Translations under genes and position numbers: made by a program
From: JANSWP01 sp041941305
GTDB taxonomy: Bacteria > Bacteroidota > Bacteroidia > Chitinophagales > Saprospiraceae
Direction of reading: 5' to 3'
Assembly (NCBI GenBank): GCA_041941305.1
Contig: JBGTQJ010000053.1
Location: 1-64,000 of the forward strand
Length of the DNA stretch: 64,000 nt
Shown: piece after piece, positions 18,081-25,152 of the stretch
Numbering within the stretch: position 1 is the first letter of the stretch
How the letters are laid out: each line of letters starts with the position of its first letter
Notes under the pieces: generated by a model
What the model saw: only the letters and a program-made list of their open reading frames with translations
Told to the model about the DNA's origin: nothing
Databases searched by the model: none

Positions 18081-18245
18081 TACTTTGTGAACTAAGTTTT
18101 CTAATACTCTTCGCCGCCTGCGGCGGCTCAGTAAGGGGGCTTGGGGGAGAAACGAGGTGCATCGCACTTCGTTTCTCCTCCAAATCCCCCTGTTTTCGCG
18201 CCGCAGGCGCGGAAACGAAATGATAGAAAACCTAAGTTACAGTGT
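18081..18245. mobile_element. 165-bp palindromic element nested in MITE family B, 6-bp duplication
   Basis: The element is flanked by AATAAA on both sides (18075-18080 and 18246-18251). Removing it with one AATAAA restores ACCG-AATAAA-GTCTACT, which is the right end of the sister element at 39761-39775. Its ends are imperfect inverted repeats (ACTTTGTGAACTAAGTTTTC and the complement of GAAAACCTAAGTTACAGTGT). Inside are a long stem centred near 18162 (GAGAAACGAGGTGC / GCACTTCGTTTCTC and the adjoining G and C runs) and GC palindromes. No coding capacity is seen, so it is a non-autonomous element. Confidence 0.8.
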
Positions 18246-18253
18246 AATAAAGT

Positions 18254-19660
18254 CTACTCTGTTACTAATTTTATATTTTCTGTCTTTATTCTGGCTTTAA
18301 GCCAATCCGCTACCTGATTCCGTTCCTTACGACGCGGTGGTCGATTGAAATTAACATAAGCCAGGAAAACCGTATCATAAGTAAGGCTGTCCTTAATATG
18401 AGATAGAACGGTTTGTGATATGGACAAGGCTTCTATATTTTCATTGATGGCTTTTACTTCACTTGCCAGGTCTGCCATGGGCATTTCCCGACTCCTCAAT
18501 CGAAGGATCTCTTCTTCCAATAGTTTGATTTGGTCATTTTTGCCCTGTAAAATTTCTTCGTTCCGTTTATAAAGGTCTTCTATAATACCAGCCCTCATTT
18601 TCAGGTTCATTTGTTCCAAAGTCTCCAGGTCTCCTTTATTATCATCCTGATAACCTTGGCGCACTATCAGGGTAGTATTGTCTAAGTTGTATTGAGGGAG
18701 TTGTTTTTCTGCTTGGACTAATAGTTCTGCAGAAACCGGTTCTCCATAAAGAGTCACCTCTATTCGTTTTTCATTATTGGCAAAAGTTGATTGCTTTCTA
18801 ATCACCTGAGCGTTCTCAAAATTTAATTCCTGATTGACAAACTGATTAACATTTTGTTCGAAAAGGCTTTTAATAACAACCTGATAAGCAGTATAAACAC
18901 TTGGAATAATGGTGAGTAACACAAATAGGTAGATGTATCTTTTCATCTTTAATTTTCGTGCTTCATCTACAAATTCTTTCTGTTTGTAGCCTAACACTCT
19001 TACAATCAGGTAAGTAGAAAAACTAATAAAAACGCTGTTAATGAAAAACAGATAAAATGCTCCAAAAAAGTAATTCCATTGTGCGGTAGCCAGGCCAAAT
19101 CCAGCAGTACAAAGTGGAGGCATCAATGCTGTAGCAATAGCCACCCCTGGGATAGCATTACTTTTCTCTTTTCTACTTCCAGCAACAATTCCGGCTAGTC
19201 CGCCAAAGAGCCCGATAAGTACATCCCAAAGCGTTGGAGAGGTACGCGCCAATAATTCTGATTGGGCATCATTCAATGGGGAAATCCAAAAATAAAATGC
19301 TGAAGTGACGACACTTATTACCACCGCGATTCCCAGATTTCGAATTGCCTTAATAATCAATTCGAAATCATTGATCCCGACGCCAAGCCCAATTCCCATA
19401 ATAGGACCCATTAAAGGAGAAATAAGCATGGCTCCGATAATGACAGCAGGACTGTTGACATTTAGTCCTACGGATGCAACCATGATGGCAAATATGAGGA
19501 TCCAGAGATTGGTTCCCCTAAAAACGACCCCTTTCTTTATCTCTTCAATAGTTGCTGTCTCAGTAGCTTTATCCTCGTCCAAATTGAACCTGTCTTTGAG
19601 GAATAACTGAAAATCGCCTAAGAGGGTCGGAAGGTCAATTTTTCTTTGTCTTTGAGCCAT
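18254..19660 (-). CDS. DUF389 family membrane protein
   Basis: 468 residues from the ATG at 19660 (a TTG 18 bp upstream opens the frame but adds nothing family-like). The N-terminal two-thirds has the DUF389 signature: 'GTNLWILIFAIMVASVGLNVNSPAVIIGAMLISPLMGPIMGIGLG', 'IPGVAIATALMPPLCTAGFGLA', in about six membrane helices. The C-terminal third is a soluble domain with a coiled-coil stretch ('LKMRAGIIEDLYKRNEEILQGKNDQIKLLEEEILRLRS'). The family has no proven substrate. It sits between the ATP-grasp cassette and terC on the same strand, within a block otherwise devoted to ion or tension handling. Confidence 0.85.
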   Translation of the reverse strand: MAQRQRKIDLPTLLGDFQLFLKDRFNLDEDKATETATIEEIKKGVVFRGTNLWILIFAIMVASVGLNVNSPAVIIGAMLISPLMGPIMGIGLGVGINDFELIIKAIRNLGIAVVISVVTSAFYFWISPLNDAQSELLARTSPTLWDVLIGLFGGLAGIVAGSRKEKSNAIPGVAIATALMPPLCTAGFGLATAQWNYFFGAFYLFFINSVFISFSTYLIVRVLGYKQKEFVDEARKLKMKRYIYLFVLLTIIPSVYTAYQVVIKSLFEQNVNQFVNQELNFENAQVIRKQSTFANNEKRIEVTLYGEPVSAELLVQAEKQLPQYNLDNTTLIVRQGYQDDNKGDLETLEQMNLKMRAGIIEDLYKRNEEILQGKNDQIKLLEEEILRLRSREMPMADLASEVKAINENIEALSISQTVLSHIKDSLTYDTVFLAYVNFNRPPRRKERNQVADWLKARIKTENIKLVTE

Positions 19661-19714
19661 AAAGAATAAATTTTTCAATGAATTAATACTTCAACACTTT
19701 ACCTGAGGCAGTGT

Positions 19715-19770
19715 CATAAGTCACGCCGTCGCAAGCGATGGCAAAAATTCTTTTATAGAGGCAGTTAAGG
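19715..19770. repeat. Short repeat shared with 41102-41310 (empty-site copy)
   Basis: The reverse complement (CTGCCTCTATAAAAGAATTT..., then CGCTTGCGACGGCGTGACTT, then ATGACACTGCC) aligns at about 50 of 58 positions with 41101-41144 joined to 41301-41314. This copy lacks the 148-bp element that interrupts the other, and so acts as its empty site. It directly abuts the MITE at 19776. Confidence 0.7.
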
Positions 19771-19775
19771 AACCC

Positions 19776-19915
19776 TTAAAAAGTAACTTCTTCGTTTAGT
19801 TCGGCATAAGGCCTCATGAATCTTCGATTTCGTCAAATAAGCGAAGGCTGAAAGCCTGATAAGAATTAAAGTTGAGCTTATTTGACGAAATCAAAATGAT
19901 GAAGTTATTTTTTAA
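19776..19915. repeat. 140-bp MITE family A
   Basis: Ends TTAAAAAGTAACTTCTTC (19776-19793) and GATGAAGTTATTTTTTAA (19898-19915) are inverted copies with two mismatches. The interior contains CGTCAAATAAGCGAAGGCTG. It has the same length and inner sequence as 29432-29571 and shares the preceding AGGAACCC. It has no coding frame and lies between the DUF389 gene and terC. Confidence 0.85.
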
Positions 19916-20011
19916 TTACTACTAAATCATTGATGCTCACAACAACTGGATAACAATAATCTAGATGAATCAAGAATGACAGAAAACTTTTCAAACCTTT
20001 AATTCAACTTT

Positions 20012-20995
20012 TTAAATTGATATCTTGTCGTCAGTAACTGACTCTTCTGCTTTTTGTTCAACATTTTTTGTCCTTATTATTGATCCCAATATGCCGACAC
20101 TTAAGGCACCAAAAACAACTGCTAATGAAGCCCATTCAGGCAAATGAACATGATGACTCAAAAGCATTTTGATACCGACGAAAAACAGGATGAACACCAA
20201 AGCGGGCTTTAGATATTTGAATTTATCCATCATAGAAGCCAATACAAAATACAGTGATCGCAAGCCTAAAATTGCGAAAATATTGGAAGTGAACACGATA
20301 AATGGATCGGTTGTGATAGCAAAAATGGCAGGTATGCTATCGACGGCAAACATAATGTCGGTGGTTTCAACAACCATCAAAGCGACGAATAGGGGTGTTG
20401 CAGCCAGTATATTCCTTCGCCGAATGAAAAACTTTTCGCCATCTATTGTATTAGTGACCGGAAAGAAGCGACGGATGAATTTAATGGTGGGGTTGTTTTT
20501 CAAATCTATTGGAGCGTCGCCGCTTTTCATCATTTTATACGCTGAGTACAAAAGCAAAACTCCAAAAACATAAATTACCCAGGAAAATTGATGGATCAAT
20601 ACAGCACCCAGGCCTATCATCAGACCTCTAAAAACTACTGCACCCAAAATACCCCAAAACAATACCCGATGCTGATATTTAGGTGGAATTTGGAAATAAC
20701 TGAAAATCAATGCAATGACAAATACGTTGTCCATGCTCAAAGATTGTTCAACTAAATAGCCTGTCAAGTACTTAATGACCGCTTCCCCCCCCGACAAGCC
20801 ATTGATATTCGCAACCCAGCCATTTTCATAAACAAAAAAGACAAAGCCACCAAAGAGCAAGGCCAATGAAACCCAGCCTGAAGTCCATACCAATGCCTCC
20901 CTGGTAGAAGGAACGTGTGCTTTTTTGTTCAAAACACCTAAGTCCAAGGCTAAAAGGCCGATAATGAGTATTCCGAATGCAATCCAAATGAACAT
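20012..20995 (-). CDS. TerC/Alx family membrane protein
   Basis: 327 residues with about nine membrane helices and the TerC family hallmarks: 'LTGYLVEQSLSMDNVFVIALIFSYF' (helix with buried acidic residue), 'RHRVLFWGILGAVVFRGLMIG'-type segment, 'VALMVVETTDIMFAVDSIPAIFAI' and 'NIFAILGLRSLYFVL'. The length is close to Alx rather than the shorter TerC. Family members export or sense Mn2+ or support insertion of membrane proteins. The 5' leader can fold into a long stem (21014-21083), so control at the RNA level is possible. It is the first gene of the minus-strand block running to corA, but a MITE separates it from DUF389. Confidence 0.9.
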   Translation of the reverse strand: MFIWIAFGILIIGLLALDLGVLNKKAHVPSTREALVWTSGWVSLALLFGGFVFFVYENGWVANINGLSGGEAVIKYLTGYLVEQSLSMDNVFVIALIFSYFQIPPKYQHRVLFWGILGAVVFRGLMIGLGAVLIHQFSWVIYVFGVLLLYSAYKMMKSGDAPIDLKNNPTIKFIRRFFPVTNTIDGEKFFIRRRNILAATPLFVALMVVETTDIMFAVDSIPAIFAITTDPFIVFTSNIFAILGLRSLYFVLASMMDKFKYLKPALVFILFFVGIKMLLSHHVHLPEWASLAVVFGALSVGILGSIIRTKNVEQKAEESVTDDKISI

Positions 20996-21013
20996 GATTC
21001 TAGGAGATTTTAA

Positions 21014-21083
21014 GATTCTTTGTCAAAGATTGTGGAAAGGTAGCACAGCCACCGAATTTCTTCATCATATCTGTCAAAGAATC
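21014..21083 (-). promoter_or_regulatory. Structured 5' leader of the TerC gene (candidate)
   Basis: GATTCTTTGTCA (21014-21025) pairs with TGTCAAAGAATC (21072-21083) at 11 of 12 positions, 18 bp before the start codon. Within the loop GGTAGCACAGCCACC can form a second small hairpin. Manganese-responsive leaders precede some alx/terC genes in other bacteria, but I do not see the full yybP-ykoY consensus here. Confidence 0.4.
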
Positions 21084-21861
21084 ATTTTTATTTCGGCATA
21101 AAGACAGCAAAAAGAAATACGGTCACCTATATATTTTTATAATTCACCCAATTACCTAAACTTTCAGGTGATTGTCCTTTTTTTACCTTTGAAGTTTTTA
21201 TTTTGTTGATTTTTCCCTTTAGCAATAGTTCAATAAAAAATATTCATTTTCTACTGACTACTATTTCCTTATCCATCGTTAAACAGCCTCGCCGAAGCGC
21301 TGCTCCGCCTACGTTTTTTGCCTCGACTAAAAAAAAAGTAGCTGTGCATAAAATGTACATTTATTAATGTACCATTCCTTAGGATCATTTAAAGAATAAC
21401 TTCGATATTTTAATGGCTTCTTTTGAGTCAAAACTTCTTCTGCCAAGGGCATCCCTTGTCCAGGGGACGCTCTTTGGATGGGAAAAAATACTCGGGGTAG
21501 GGCTGCTATCCCTAAACAGGAAAAGTGAAATTTTTTTTTAAAAAAAGGTGACCAATTACAAAATCAAAGTCTTTATCAGGCTTCGACTGCGAAGCGGAGT
21601 GAAAATTCAAAATAACATTGCATAAATGGGGGAGTAAATGAATCAGTTCGGCTGCATTTGCTTCTCCCATTTTTGAACTTGTCTAAAATTATTAGAAAGG
21701 CTGTCTTGCAAGCGCTTGATTATGAATTCTCCAGCTATTTTTCGTTCCCCTTGGGGCAAGTACGAAACTCAAAATAGGCTTCGTCTTCAAAATCATTAAC
21801 TTACAATCCAACTCAATCAAAACTTTAGACTAGTTCTTTAAAAAACAATAAAAACTCAATT
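21084..21861. other. Divergent intergenic region upstream of terC and the small basic gene
   Basis: About 780 bp with no protein gene recognised. It holds a repeat at 21379-21493 and short GC-rich palindromic bits (near 21290-21310 and 21740-21760). Promoters for the TerC gene (minus) and the small basic gene (plus) should lie here, but I could not locate them with confidence. Confidence 0.4.
21379..21493 (-). repeat. Repeat family D, 115 bp
   Basis: The reverse complement aligns along its length with 35183-35297: GAGTATTTTTTCCC, GTCCCCTGGACAAGGGATGC, a run like AAAAGCCAT.AAAAT.TCGAAG, then a GATCCTTA-like end. It holds an inner palindrome (CCAAGGGCATCCCTTGTCC region). No ORF was found. The copies differ by scattered substitutions, so this is an old dispersed repeat. 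Confidence 0.75.
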
Positions 21862-22020
21862 ATGAAAACGAAAGCACAAAAAAGAACAGAAGCAAGAAAA
21901 TTGGCAGAAGCCAAAAAAGCACAACGTAAAGCGATCAGAATTGCCAGGGCAAAATCTGATATTGGCACCCCGACGAAAAGGGGTAAATCTATGGTGCCAC
22001 AGTCTAAGAAGAAAAAATAA
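21862..22020 (+). CDS. Small very basic protein, 52 aa
   Basis: An ATG frame of 52 codons ending at TAA encodes a chain rich in Lys, Arg and Ala. It is helix-prone at the front ('AQKRTEARKLAEAKKAQRKA') with a Lys tail. It has no hydrophobic segment, so it is likely cytoplasmic and nucleic-acid or ribosome associated. A strong terminator follows 28 bp downstream, which supports a real transcribed gene. I do not recognise the family. The composition fits small DNA/RNA-binding proteins, but this is inference. Confidence 0.65.
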   Translation: MKTKAQKRTEARKLAEAKKAQRKAIRIARAKSDIGTPTKRGKSMVPQSKKKK

Positions 22021-22048
22021 CAAGTTTAGTAAGACAGTCAAAACTTAA

Positions 22049-22083
22049 TGTGGCGGTGAAATTATTTCCCGCCACAGCTTTTT
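22049..22083 (+). terminator. Intrinsic terminator of the small basic gene
   Basis: TGTGGCGG (22049-22056) and CCGCCACA (22069-22076) form an 8-bp stem followed by GCTTTTT. It lies 28 bp after the stop codon at 22020. Confidence 0.85.
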
Positions 22084-22150
22084 ATATGCTACATTGAAAG
22101 AGTTTTTTATTTTTCCCATTTTTACAGTTGTATTTATTAAAGTGAGGAAC

Positions 22151-22960
22151 ATGAAAAACATACTTGTAGGATTCAGCTACTCAAAACCTGCACCTTCTAC
22201 CATTTTTTACGCTTTCAAATTAGCTCAATATTTTGAAGCAACAGTAACGATTGCTCATTTGTTTGCCAACCAAGAAGTATCCAATCTTTCAGAAGCAGCG
22301 GTAAATAAAAAAATGATTGAGAAGAAGAGAGAATTGTCTGATTTTATCAATCAAATAAAAACCAAACAGTACCATTCAGTAGAAGTCATTACACTGGTTG
22401 AATATGGACTACCTTCTGAAAAACTAGCGCAAATTGCAAAATCTATTCAAGCGGATTTAGTCGTTCTGGGAGTATCCAGAAGGGTAATAACAGATAAGTT
22501 ACTTTTTGTGAACAGACCAATGGAATTTGCAGAAAAAGTAGATTGCCCAGTTTTGACGATTCCAGTGGATGGAGGATTTAAAGGTATTAATCGCATTGTG
22601 TATGCCTCTGATTTTACTTTGGAAGATGTAGCGGCACTTTGGGAACTGGAAAACTGGACAAAAATTTTCCATGCGAAGTTATTATGTGTGCATATTTGTA
22701 AAACGAAAGAGGAAAAAAAGAGGGCTGAACGGCGAATGCAAATATTACAAAAGCTGTTTCCAGATAAAAACTTTGAATTTTTGATTGAAACAGGAAATGT
22801 TTCTGAACTATTGCAAAATGTTTTAGAAATCAATCAGGCTGATATCATTGCTGTATTGAAAAGGCGGAAAACGCTTTGGCAATCCATCATTCGCCCAAAT
22901 GTTATAGGAAATTTGGCAAATGCAAGCTGGATTCCATTATTCATTTTTAAACAATCCTAA
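22151..22960 (+). CDS. Universal stress protein (UspA), tandem domain
   Basis: 269 residues from the ATG at 22151, chosen because the UspA start 'MKNILVGFSYS' follows it; an upstream TTG at 22094 only adds a hydrophobic stretch from the leader. The first UspA domain is clear ('PSEKLAQIAKSIQADLVVLGVSRR...EFAEKVDCPVLTIPVDG'). The second half repeats the fold less clearly ('INRIVYASDFTLEDVAALWELENW...NQADIIAVLKRRKTLWQSIIRPNVIGNLANASWIPLFIF'). The classical nucleotide-binding GxxG-S run is weak, so ATP binding is uncertain. It probably acts as a cytoplasmic stress protein and is followed 15 bp later by a small secreted-protein gene. Confidence 0.88.
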   Translation: MKNILVGFSYSKPAPSTIFYAFKLAQYFEATVTIAHLFANQEVSNLSEAAVNKKMIEKKRELSDFINQIKTKQYHSVEVITLVEYGLPSEKLAQIAKSIQADLVVLGVSRRVITDKLLFVNRPMEFAEKVDCPVLTIPVDGGFKGINRIVYASDFTLEDVAALWELENWTKIFHAKLLCVHICKTKEEKKRAERRMQILQKLFPDKNFEFLIETGNVSELLQNVLEINQADIIAVLKRRKTLWQSIIRPNVIGNLANASWIPLFIFKQS

Positions 22961-22975
22961 ACAACCAGATAATTG

Positions 22976-23476
22976 ATGAAAACAGGGTCATTGCAAATTG
23001 TTATTTTATTACTGTTTTTGAGCGAAGCCTCTGCTCAAATTTTTTCCTTAAATCATGACCTTACTCATCTATATCAAAATCAAAACTCCCAAAAAGGACA
23101 AACCCATCAACTGTTTTTAATTCAACTTTACAAACAGTACAGGGAATATTTAGTGTATAAAAATGCACCATATAAAGGCTTCACTTTTGACCTGAAAGGT
23201 CGAATTGCCCAAAATAGATTATGGAATCAAGCTCAATTTGGTATTGGGGCTTTCACCTGGGACTTTAAAGATCCAGCCAATAGAAAAGTAAGCGGGGTAC
23301 TTTTCGACAAGCCTATTTATTTAGGTTGGGATTTTATGCTGTACAATCAATTAAATTTTTCGGTAGGTACCACCGTCTTCGAACAACGTATTCAGGATAA
23401 CCAGATTAACAAAACACATTTGTTTAATTCATTTTTGGGTTGGAGGGGGAAGTTTAAAATTGGAACTTCTAAATAA
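22976..23476 (+). CDS. Secreted 166-aa protein of unknown function
   Basis: A signal peptide (to about residue 20, SEASAQ) precedes a chain with many aromatic residues and alternating strands ('FTFDLKGRIAQNRLWNQAQFGIGAFTWDF', 'PIYLGWDFMLYNQLNFSVGTTVFEQRI'). This suggests a small beta-barrel or periplasmic beta protein. The ATG at 22976 is preferred over the TTG just before it. It follows the UspA gene by 15 bp and is probably cotranscribed. I do not recognise a family. Confidence 0.65.
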   Translation: MKTGSLQIVILLLFLSEASAQIFSLNHDLTHLYQNQNSQKGQTHQLFLIQLYKQYREYLVYKNAPYKGFTFDLKGRIAQNRLWNQAQFGIGAFTWDFKDPANRKVSGVLFDKPIYLGWDFMLYNQLNFSVGTTVFEQRIQDNQINKTHLFNSFLGWRGKFKIGTSK

Positions 23477-23623
23477 GGGTTTTGTCTTTAACATTATTAG
23501 CCAGGACTATGATCGCTTGGATCAAAAGTGAATTGATGATTATTGATGAATGAACGAAGGGGCTAAAATAACTGAAGACAACTTCAATGAATGATTTTGA
23601 AAAGAAAAATCCAGAAACTGACA

Positions 23624-23658
23624 AAGGAGTCAACCACTCCTTTGAGTGGCGACTCCTT
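23624..23658. terminator. Hairpin between convergent genes
   Basis: AAGGAGTCAACCACT pairs with AGTGGCGACTCCTT around a 6-base loop, with one base bulged. It lies between the plus-strand gene ending at 23476 and the minus-strand gene ending at 23669. A clear T tract is missing on either side, so the terminator role is an inference from position. Confidence 0.5.
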
Positions 23659-23668
23659 CATCTGCACC

Positions 23669-24931
23669 CTAATTTCTATCTATGATTTTATTTAATTCCA
23701 ATAATTCCGGGTTCTTAGAATTGGTGATTTTTGCGTTTTTGAGATAGCCTTTTGTTTTTCCCAAATCTCCTTTTTCATGATAAATTTGAGCCAAAAGGAG
23801 ATTGACATCTATATTTTTAGGTCTTTTTTCGTACTCTTTCAAAGCGTATTCGAGGGCTTCATTATAGTTTTTTTTCAAATCGAGGTAGATATAAGCATAT
23901 TCTATATTCATGTTGTGACCACTATCGATATCATCTTGTAACATAACCATGATTTCCTTCACGATTTCGTTTTTCTCATCTTCTCGATTGGTTTCCTGAT
24001 AGAGGTGTGCCAATTGTTCATAATAACCTACTTCTGGAATGATGTCGCAGGCTTCTTTGAGCAATTTTTCTGCTTTTTCATAATTGCCTCGTTCCATTTC
24101 GATGTTTGCCAAAGCAGCAATAGCGAAGGGATAATTTTTTCGTTCTGATAATATTCTCAAGTATTGTTCTTCTGCTTGTTCTGGCCTTCCATATTTTTCA
24201 TACAGTTCGCCCAAAGTAAGGCGGGCCCAAGCCGTTTCTTCATAACCAGGGTAGCCAGCATCTGCTGCCATTGTCATGGCTTCGATTGCTTCTTCTGGCA
24301 TTCCATGAATTTCTCTCAGATAGGAAACTCGAGAATAGGAGCGCAAATCCGGGCGAATAGAAACCATTTTATCCGCCATTTCAACGGCTTTTTCATAATC
24401 ACCTAATTCTACATAAGCATCTGTCAAAACACCATAGATCTGTGCGTTATAAGGATTGAGTTCCACAGCGGTTTTGCCAGCTTCCAATGCTTCTGCAAAA
24501 TCATGTTGGGATAATTGGACGCCAGCTTTGGTTGCTAAAACACTGAATTTTAAATTGTTATCCAAGTCTTCTTTTTCCAGTAATCCATTTAATAATTTCA
24601 AAGCTCCGGGATAATAATGTCCATGTTCGCCTGTCACCCTTGCTTCTAGCGTAAATAATTGCGCCAGGTTCAAAGTAGCTTCATCCGCTTGTTTGTCATC
24701 CAAAATTTGCTGGCGATATTTTCCGTATTGGTTTTGGACGCTTTCCCACTCCTTGCCATTTTGAATTTTTTCAGCTCGGGTCAATAATTTGGGGATTTTA
24801 GCCAATTTCTCGGATGGAGAAAAACTCGCTTTGGCAGTATTTGAATTGTTTATTTCTGAAGAATTACAAGCCAAAAAACTTGCAACAATTGCGATAAATA
24901 AAATTGATAAGATTTTATGATAAGGGTGCAT
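23669..24931 (-). CDS. TPR lipoprotein partner of the DUF4331 pair
   Basis: 420 residues with an SPII signal (SFLAC, Cys about 22) and at least seven tetratricopeptide-like repeats ('NLKFSVLATKAGVQLSQHDFAEALEAGKTAVELNPYN', 'YGVLTDAYVELGDYEKAVEMADKMVSIRPD', 'ETAWARLTLGELYEKYGRPEQAEEQYLRIL', 'LLLAQIYHEKGDLGKTKGYLKNA'). The lipid anchor places it in the envelope. It lies 221 bp downstream of two DUF4331 genes on the same strand, mirroring the TPR gene at 3073 beside the split DUF4331. A scaffold or assembly role for the DUF4331 proteins is the natural guess. Confidence 0.85.
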   Translation of the reverse strand: MHPYHKILSILFIAIVASFLACNSSEINNSNTAKASFSPSEKLAKIPKLLTRAEKIQNGKEWESVQNQYGKYRQQILDDKQADEATLNLAQLFTLEARVTGEHGHYYPGALKLLNGLLEKEDLDNNLKFSVLATKAGVQLSQHDFAEALEAGKTAVELNPYNAQIYGVLTDAYVELGDYEKAVEMADKMVSIRPDLRSYSRVSYLREIHGMPEEAIEAMTMAADAGYPGYEETAWARLTLGELYEKYGRPEQAEEQYLRILSERKNYPFAIAALANIEMERGNYEKAEKLLKEACDIIPEVGYYEQLAHLYQETNREDEKNEIVKEIMVMLQDDIDSGHNMNIEYAYIYLDLKKNYNEALEYALKEYEKRPKNIDVNLLLAQIYHEKGDLGKTKGYLKNAKITNSKNPELLELNKIIDRN

Positions 24932-25035
24932 TATTTAAAATTTGTGTAGGGTTCAGTGTTCACAGTTTTGAGTAGAGATGGCTGTGAGCAACTGAATTGC
25001 CTGTTTTTTTCGAAAGAATAATTTTAACTTTTGAG

Positions 25036-25100
25036 GTGGCATCTTCCTTCTTTACACCGTAGTCACTATAATTTCATGATGAAAGAAGATAAGATGCCAC
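25036..25100. repeat. Inverted repeat between the DUF4331 and TPR genes
   Basis: GTGGCATCTTCCTTCTTT and AAAGAAGATAAGATGCCAC pair almost fully around a 28-base centre. It lies 52 bp past the stop of the DUF4331 gene on its strand. No T tract follows, so it may be a processing hairpin or a small palindromic element. Confidence 0.55.
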
Positions 25101-25152
25101 GTCAGAATATTTAGGTCGCGAATTTGATACAAATTGCAACTTACAACTCGTC

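Noticed and set aside
18021..18167. 49-residue extension of the large ATP-grasp gene
   Set aside because: It starts at GTG within an inserted element and reads an Arg run from its GC palindrome.
20996..21091. yybP-ykoY manganese riboswitch before terC
   Set aside because: Only a generic long stem is visible; the conserved riboswitch core could not be found.
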